In this document: piece by piece, positions 57,236 to 64,000 of the stretch
Numbering within the stretch: position 1 is the stretch's first letter
Layout of the letters: each line of letters starts with the position of its first letter
Assembly (NCBI GenBank): GCA_029204225.1
Contig: CM055106.1
Coordinates: 21,767,285 to 21,831,284 of the forward strand
Length of the DNA stretch: 64,000 bases
Reading direction: 5' to 3'
Source of the DNA: Diphasiastrum complanatum
Taxonomy: Eukaryota > Streptophyta > Lycopodiopsida > Lycopodiales > Lycopodiaceae
Made by a program: the position numbers and the translations under genes
The notes under the pieces: generated by a model
The model's input: the letters and a program-made list of their open reading frames with translations, nothing else
What the model was told of the DNA's origin: nothing
Database searches by the model: none

Positions 57236-60120
57236 GATCTTCCAAAAAGATCAACATAGAAGGTGTTTTGTACATTTCTACAATAACAAAGAATCTACTA
57301 AGTGTTGGCCAAATGGTAGACAATGGTTTCAATGTTGAATTTGCTTCAAATGAATGTTTCATCAAGAAGAAGGGTAAGATAGTGGCTAAGGGCACTAGAC
57401 TTGGCAAACTTTATAAGTTGGATGCATTTGTGGATACTAATGTTGTCATGTTGACTGAGAAGAGCACGATATCTACCTTTACTTTATGGCACAAAAGACT
57501 TGGACATGTCAACTCGGGTTCCATGGAGGCTATGATCAAGGAGGAGTATGCTTTAGGCCTACCAAGGTCTATTGGGAAGGAAGACAAGGTTTGTGAAGCT
57601 TGTGCCTTATCCAAGGCACATAAGAAGGTGTTTCCTAACTCCATCACAAAGTCATCTCATCCTCTTGAACTCATACACTCGGATGTGCACATTGCTAGCA
57701 CCAAATCTAATGGAGGTTCATCCATGTTTTTAACCTTCATTGATGACTACTCAAGATATTGTTGGGTGTTCTTACTTTCCTTCAAGTCTCAAGTATTTGA
57801 TACTTTTGTAAAGTTCAAGTTGTTTGTGGAAAAGCATCATAATCATAGCATCAAGATTCTTAGAAGTGACAATGGTGGAGAATTCATCTCCAATGAGTTC
57901 AAGGTCTTTTGTGAGGAGGAAGGGATCAAGAAAGAGACTTCTTGTCCTTACACTCCTCAACAAAATGGAGTTTCTGAAAGAAGGAATAGAACATTATGTG
58001 AATGTTCTAAGGCTTTAAGATTAGATGCTTGTTTGCCCAGATCCTTTTGGGGTGAGTCTCTTGTATGTGCAAACTGCTTGATGAATAGGGTGTCTTGCAA
58101 AGCAATTGAAGGCAAAACTTCTTATGAGATGCTGTATGGAAAGAAACCCAATCTTAATCACTTGAAAGTTTTTGGGTGTATATGCTATGTGCATGTGCCA
58201 TTGGAAACAAGAACCAAGGAGGATCCATCTTCCACAAGAGGGATCATGCTTGGATATGCAAGCTCAAGCAAGGGCTACAAAGTCTATCTCCCATCCTTGA
58301 ACAAATTTGTTGTTTTAAGGGATGTCATATTTGATGAACATCATATGCATATTCTTGAAGAAGGCTCAAGTGCTCCAACAATCAAGAAGAAGATGGCCGA
58401 GGAGCAAGATCTTGGCTTTGAGGAGGAGCTCATGGAGGAGCAAGCACCAAACCCACCTATCACACCAAGGAGATCTTCAAGGGAAAAAGTGGAGCCATCA
58501 AGGCTCACATATCAAGGCAAAGGACATCAAGTTGAGGGTATCTCATCCACTTCTTATGCTTTATCTAGTTTTGAAGAACCATCTAATGTTGAAGATGCAT
58601 TGAACTCCAAAGAATGGTATAAAGCTATGTTGGATGAGTATGATGCCTTGATTGAGAATGAAACTTGGTTGCTTGTTGAGAGACCTCAAAGGAATGTAAT
58701 AGGATGCAAGTGGGTCTTCAAGCTTAAATTGAATGCAAATGGGAGTGTTAACAAACATAAAGCAAGATTAGTTGCAAAAGGTTATGCTCAAGAGAGAGGG
58801 ATAGACTATGAGGAAACTTTTGCACCCTTGGCCAAGATGGTCACAATAAGGCTAATCATTGCACTTGCATCTCATTTTGGATGGATTCTATGTCAAATGG
58901 ATGTCTCTAATGCTTTCTTGAATGGTTTTTTGGAAGAGGATATCTATATGGAGCAGCCACAAGGGTTCATCAAGCATGGAATGGAGAACAAAGTATGCCA
59001 TCTCCAAAGAAGCATCTATGGCTTGAAGCAAGCCTCGAGATCTTGAAATTCAAGACTACATTGCTATCTTATTTCACTTTCTTTTGTTCAAAGTGAATAT
59101 GATCCCACTCTTTACATTAAGTTTGATGATGTTGGTATTGTACTTTTACTCATTTATGTAGATGACATCATCATTAGTGGAAATAGTGTTGATGGTATTG
59201 AAAAAATCAAGATAGATCTATCCTTAGAGTTCAAGATGGTAGATCTAGGGTGTCTTCACTTCATCTTAGGCATAGAAGTACTTAGAGGGTCTGATTTTAT
59301 CTTTATAAGTCAAGTAAACTATGCTCAAAGTCTTTTGAAGAAGTTTAAGATGGAAGTATGCAAAAGTGTTGACACACCAATGGAGCAAGATGTAAAAGTG
59401 CCAAATGAAGATGATGAAAGATCCTTCATGGACATCACTTTGTTTAGGCAACTTATAGGTTCCTTAATGTGGATCACTATAACTAGACCAGATCTTAGCT
59501 TTAGTGTATGTAGGTTGAGCCAATCCATGCAAAAGCCATTGAATATCCATTGGAAAAAGGCTAAGAGGATTCTAAGATACATCTCGGGTACATTGGATTT
59601 TGGGATTCCATATAGAGGAGATGTGATTAACCTTCATGCATTTAGTGATTTAGATTTTGAAGGGGACAAGAGGGATAGGAAATCAACAAGTGCCTATTCA
59701 ACTTTCATAGGAGAAGGTGTGGTTTCATGGCTTTCAAAAAAGCAAGAAACTATATCTCTATCTTCAACCGAGGCCGAGTACAAAGCTTTGACAACCACTA
59801 CAAAGGAGGTACTTTGGATCAAGAGATTATTGGTGGAACTAAAGATCATGGATTCAGATGAGGCACCAATCATCTACAATGACAATATATCAGCCCAACA
59901 CCTTGCATCTAACCCAATCTTCCATGCAAGTTCTAAGCACATTGAGATATGCCATCACCTTGTGAGAGAAATGGTGCAAGCCAAGGAGATTGCTTTGGAG
60001 CATGTTCCAAGCAATGAATGTGTAGCTGATCTACTTACTAAACCACTTAAAAAGACACCTTTTATGAAGTTCAGATCATCACTTGGAGTGATTAGTAAAG
60101 CAATGATTGAACCAAGCTAG
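57195..60120 (+). pseudogene. Copia pol: integrase, RT and RNase H with one stop
   Basis: The frame opens in the protease C-terminus (IEGVGSIPLCLGSSKKINIE); the DSG/DSA active site is deleted. Integrase: LWHKRLGHVNSGSMEAM with CEACALSKAHKKVF (zinc finger), core Asp in ELIHSDVHIAST, second Asp in LRSDNGGEFIS, Glu in NGVSERRNRTL. RT: NVIGCKWVFKLKLNANGSV, QMDVSNAFLNGFLEEDIYME, GLKQASRS, then TGA at 59044-59046 where Trp is usual; the frame continues unchanged to LLIYVDDIIISGN (catalytic YVDD). RNase H: SLSSTEAEYKALTT and HIEICHHLVREMV. Ends TAG at 60118-60120, just before the purine tract. Confidence 0.95.
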
Positions 60121-60123
60121 ATA

Positions 60124-60134
60124 GTGAGGAGGAG
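60124..60134 (+). other. Polypurine tract
   Basis: GTGAGGAGGAG directly abutting the 3' LTR; the plus-strand primer for reverse transcription. Confidence 0.9.
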
Positions 60135-60814
60135 TGTTAAAAATTCACAATTCTAGCTTGACTAGTTTTGGTCATATGACTTGTAAATAGTTAGATGGTC
60201 ATGATGTGGCTTGTCACACGTGCCAAATAGCATAGGATTCCATTCATAAGGATGTTCTCAAGTAGACCTAAGTGTTAGAACCTTTGGAATGAGTCCAAAT
60301 TATGCTTAGATACAAGGGAGAAAAAATAGGAGCTATTTTTGGTAATTTTTGCATTGTTGAGGGATCTCCAAGATTCCAACCCTAACTTGGTAGGGATGAA
60401 AGATCCACCAAAATTGGCATTAGGGATAGGTTTAGGGCTACTCATACCTGCCCAAAACCGTGATGGATCATGTATATATAGGTGATCATATCTCACCAAA
60501 ATCAATCAAGCAATCTCATGATTTTTCTCTCATAATGGTGCAATTGCTCTCTATGTTCATAATTGTTTGAGTACTTGTGATTACTAATGATTATAGGATT
60601 GAATGTAGGTCTAGTGTATAGTTCAGACTGTGGGAGGCCGTACTTTCACACGTGTGAAGCCTTCTTCAAGGATTTGGGCCATTTAGTGAGGTTCAAGCAT
60701 AGATTTTTGATGGATTTTGATGGTTCAACTTGTGCTAATCTTATGAAATCATAATCTATTGTTTCCCTCATCATTTCAAATCTTTTAGGATCCTTATTTG
60801 CTGTAATTTTTACA
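60135..60814 (+). repeat. Copia 3' LTR
   Basis: 680 bp, partner of 55107-55788; followed by the target duplication TCATC. Confidence 0.97.
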
Positions 60815-60849
60815 TCATCTTCAATAGAGGGATGTAAAAAGTAGGTAGA

Positions 60850-61330
60850 TAGATTCTCGAAAATGTAGGTTGAGAGATTCTCGAAGGATACTAGAAAGTT
60901 TCTAGAATGTTTCGCGAAACATTCTTGAGAGATTCTAGAAAATGATACAGAACTTTATGAAAAATTCTCAAAAATGGTAAGCATCGTCCTAGAAAATTTC
61001 TCAAAAAACTGGAGAAAGAAAAAAAATACTAGAAAGTTTCTAGAAAAATTCTCGAAAGAAAAAGAAAATGATAAGTTTCAGTTCACAGTTGAGTGTCGCG
61101 AAAGTTTTTTGAAAAGTTCTCGAAAATATTTTGAAAAATAACTTAAAAGATTTGAGAGAAGACGAGAAAAATTCTTGAAAAAATCACGAAACAGTTTGAA
61201 CAAATGTTGAATAGTGGTAGAAAAGTTCACGAAAATTTCTAGAAAATTTTCTAGAAAAGAAAAAAAAGGTCGCGAACATTATCAGAAAAGAAAGAAAGAA
61301 ATTCGCGATTCCAGAAAAATACTAGAAAAT
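60850..61330. promoter_or_regulatory. Array of 13 heat-shock-element-like TTCNNGAA motifs
   Basis: Within ~480 bp of A/G-rich DNA I count 13 TTCNNGAA words (TTCTCGAA, TTCTAGAA, TTCGCGAA, TTCACGAA, TTCTTGAA, TTCCAGAA), plus many lone GAA/TTC halves. TTCNNGAA is the core of the heat shock element bound by HSF trimers. The block lies between the gypsy integrase and the copia insertion, in the gypsy element's internal spacer. It could instead be a simple repeat evolved from an AGAATTCTCGAAA-type unit. Confidence 0.5.
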
Positions 61331-61362
61331 AATAAGAATAAAAATAAATAAAAAAATTCTGG

Positions 61363-63855
61363 TCAAAGGTAGTATTTTTTTAGTCTGGACCCGTTAATAC
61401 GTGTAGGTAACAATTCTCCTTCAAGTGATTGAAGTTGCACAAAACCATTGTCAAACACCTCTATGACTTTAAAAGGTCTAAGCCATCGCATATGGAGTTT
61501 TCCTAGGAACTTTTGATGGCGACTGTCATATATCAGGACAGTTTTGACCTCAAATTCAATTGGCAGAATAGGATACATACCATATGTCAAAAAATATGGT
61601 GTCTATTTCGTCGTGATTTTCTCTGTATTACGATAAGCCCAAAGAACTGATGGTAGTTTCTGATCCCAATCCGTTGCGTGTGCAATAGTAATTTTAGTCA
61701 AGATCTTACATAAAATTCCATTAGCTCTTTCTATCAACCCATTTGCTTTTGGATTATACGATGTAGTTTTTCTGTGTTTGATATGGAAATAAGTTGTCAG
61801 CAACCGTATAGTATCATTTAAAAAATGTGTACCTCGGTCAGTTACTAGTTTGAGTGGACAATCATATCTGGTGATAATACTTTTGAATAAGAACGTCGCG
61901 ACAGTTTTTGCATCATTTCTTTTTGTCACCTCTGCTTCCACGTTCTTTGTAGCATAATCCATTGCAATTAGAATATCGTATGTCGGGTAACAAGTTTAAT
62001 TGGACTGACAAAGTCAATCCCCCACTTCTCGAATGGTGCCAGCGGAAGGATTGCTGTCAACGGCCAATTCATTGATTTTGTAGGCTTACCAGATCTTTGG
62101 CATGGATCACATGAACGAATAAAGTTTGATACATCCTTGAACATTGTTGGCCACCAATACTTGGCAGTCAATATCTTATTAACTGTGTTTTTCAAAGCAA
62201 AATGTCCACCAGCATCTTCTGAGTGTAAGGCTGTAACGACCTTTTTAATGTCTTCGGATTCGAGACATCTTTGAAGCTGATGATCTGCACCAAACTTGTA
62301 CAGAACATTGTTAATAATTGTATAAGGTGCTACCTTATATTGAAAAATTGTCTTTTGATCCAAATCATAACCATCCGGATATATTTGATCCTTGAGATAA
62401 GTATTGATATCAGAATATAACGAATTTTTAGATGAAATCTCGAATAAATGTTCATCTGGAAAATCATCATTGATAGGATTTTCAATTTTTCCAATGCCGA
62501 GTCGCGATAGATAATCAGCATTTGTATGATACTTTCTTTGACGAAGCTCTACTTGATGAGTGAATTCTTGCAGAAGTAGAACCCATCGAGCAATTCGTCC
62601 TAATAGATCTGGTTTATTTACATTATGCTTAAGAGCATAATGATCCACATGAAAAATAAATGCATATCCCAGCAACTAATGTCGAAATTTTTTAATAGTG
62701 AAAATCATGCCAAGTGCTTCCCTTTCTATAGCCGAATAATTTTTCTCTGATGCACTGAGCTGTCGACTCGCATAGTAGATGGGATGATCCTTCTTCTGGT
62801 TGTCCTTCTGGCTTAGCCATATGCCAATAGCAAATGCAGAAACATCCACATAACTGTGAAATAAAATAGCCCAGTTGGGTGGTCTCAGAATAGGAGCATT
62901 GGTCAACCTTTGCTTAAGATCTTCAAATGTTTTCTGCTGTTCATTCGTCCACAAGTATTCCACTTGTTTCTTCAGTGGATGTGTAAGAGAGGCAGCAATA
63001 GAAGCATGATTTTGAGTAAATTTCTTGTAATAGCCAACATGTCCTAAGAAAGCTCTTAGTTCACGCAAATTGGTTGGTATCAGGAGGTTCTTTATAAGCT
63101 CGACTTTATCTTGTCGACTTCTATTCCTCTGTTAAATATTCTGTGTCCGAGCAATATTCCTTCTTTCATACCAAAAAAAAACATTTCTCTGGATGAAGAG
63201 ATAAACAAGTATCTCAACACCGTTGCAATGTTAATTTCAGCTTCTGCAGGTGTGTCTTTATATCACTGTACACACAGAAATTATCAATAAATATTTCGAG
63301 AAAAGTTCTCAAGAAAGAAACAAAAATTAACATCATGATTTGTTGAAAAGTTGCTGGAGCATTACAAAGACCAAAGGGCATTTTGTTGTAGGCATAAGTG
63401 CCCCAATTCGTTGTGAATGTGGTCTTTGAGTGATCCTCCTTTCGCACTCCAACCTGATTATATCCAGAAAAGCCATCACAGAAATTGTAACGCTCTTGAC
63501 CAACAACCTGATCTAGGATGGAATCAGTAAAAGGCAAAGGATGATGGTCCTTCCTGGTGGCAGCATTGAGTTTTCGGAAATCCTGACATATTCGTATTTT
63601 GCCAATCTTCTTCTTCGGGACGACAACAATGGGTGAAACCCATTAACTACTTAAGACAGGATAGATTATACTTGTCTTAAGGTGTTTGTTAAGTTCGTCC
63701 TTGACCATTAGAGAGTATTTAGGATTGAGATGATATTGTCTTTGTCGAACAGGTACAACATCTTCCTTCAGATCAATTCGGTGCTCTCCGAATTCTACAG
63801 GGCGATTCTCCAAGTGACTTTGAAACATACACAAATCTGCCAAGTGCAAGTCCAA
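61363..63855 (-). pseudogene. Athila/Tat-like gypsy pol: RT, RNase H, integrase
   Basis: Minus strand. RT N-terminus at 63855-63643; the core at 63537-63214 has FCDGFSGYNQVGVRKEDHSK, MPFGLCNAPATFQ and FIDNFCVYSD (catalytic second Asp changed to Asn). RNase H at 63068-62676 has RELRAFLGHVGYYKKFTQNH and AIEREALGMIFTIKKFRH, then after a stop FHVDHYALKHNVNKPD and RIARWVLLLQEF. Integrase at 62675-61968 has HSEDAGGHFALKNTVNKIL, YWWPTMFKD, CDPCQRSGKPTK and GIDFVSP; 61962-61603 has LVTDRGTHFLND and SYNPKANGLIERANGIL. A GPY-like end lies at 61590-61363. Breaks near 63140 and between frames make it inactive. Confidence 0.88.
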
Positions 63856-64000
63856 TCAGTTCAGTTGAATCTGGTAAAATGATACCTTCTATCATACTGG
63901 CCTTGGTATGGCCATGGATTTCACGCATGGTTGACTCCATAGATGTTTTCTTGTCATCAACTTGGTTCTTGTTACCAAATTCGTGTTCAGATTCGTTACT

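Larger units (their letters stand above)
55107..60814 (+). mobile_element. Young Ty1/copia element with intact LTRs and TSD
   Basis: 5,708 bp. LTRs are TGTTA...TTTACA, 682 and 680 bp; the target duplication TCATC lies at 55102-55106 and 60815-60819. The initiator-Met PBS TGGTATCAGAGC directly follows the 5' LTR; the purine tract GTGAGGAGGAG directly precedes the 3' LTR. By eye the LTRs differ at about 18 positions plus a 2-bp indel. Internally it has gag and pol, but a deletion removes the gag zinc knuckle and the protease active site, and one TGA interrupts RT. It is non-autonomous today. It lies inside the larger gypsy element. Confidence 0.97.
50490..64000 (-). mobile_element. Large Athila/Tat-like Ty3/gypsy element (partial)
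   Basis: Minus-strand element with its 3' LTR at 50490-51746, purine tract at 51747-51760, extra 3' ORF (52048-54830), an HSE-like spacer (60850-61330) and pol (61363-63855). Protease, gag and 5' LTR must lie beyond 64000. It inserted into the copia element ending at 50488 and was later split by the copia element at 55107-60814. The LTR contains GGGAACGATACTT near its 3' end on the minus strand, a word typical of Athila/Tat LTRs by recall. Confidence 0.7.

Overview
This window looks like nuclear DNA of a land plant with a large, repeat-rich genome. The signs are Ty1/copia and Ty3/gypsy retrotransposons nested in one another, a gypsy LTR of Athila/Tat type, plant transposase families, a receptor-kinase relic, GT-AG introns, long (CT)n microsatellites and AT-rich, gene-poor DNA. 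No bacterial operon, CRISPR array, rRNA or convincing tRNA was seen. The species cannot be fixed; a fern, lycophyte, gymnosperm or large-genome angiosperm would all fit.

Layout. 1-3243: no gene recognised; one (CT)n tract and a cluster of GAACCGT inverted repeats. 3244-8560: a tandem, non-autonomous LTR-retrotransposon block on the minus strand, with two ~1.05 kb LTRs and an internally inverted segment. 8561-16300: mostly non-coding, with one possible isolated exon (11465-11546), an array of ~67 bp units carrying a hairpin (14428-14958) and a small two-exon gene relic (15313-15651). 16363-18241: decayed gene resembling the plant DUF7869 family. 18524-21203: simple-sequence arrays, an AT-rich block and a minisatellite with GC-rich palindromes. 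21219-22219: copia fragment. 22557-24606: the most unusual locus, a histone H3-like reading frame with a long basic C-terminal extension, followed on the same strand by several spliced exons of unknown function, all with a few in-frame stops. 25053-26276: the best candidate intact host gene, 407 codons and intronless, perhaps an F-box/kelch-type propeller. 26667-27100: kinase relic. 28560-34263: transposase-related genes (one with an intact three-exon structure) among duplications and microsatellites. 34264-38950: non-coding repeats.

38955-64000 is a retrotransposon graveyard: a gypsy RT fragment cut by a TRIM-like element, a rearranged copia element, a chromovirus-type gypsy element lacking most of its integrase, and a second copia element. 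That copia is split by a large minus-strand Athila/Tat-like gypsy element (LTR at 50490-51746, extra 3' ORF, pol at 61363-63855, running off the window). The gypsy element is itself split by a young copia element (55107-60814) with LTRs about 97% identical and a perfect 5-bp target duplication.

Many in-frame stops are TAG/TAA where Gln fits, or TGA where Arg or Trp fits. This is what cytosine deamination of methylated, silenced DNA produces. Few genes here work together in a host pathway; the order records successive insertions.
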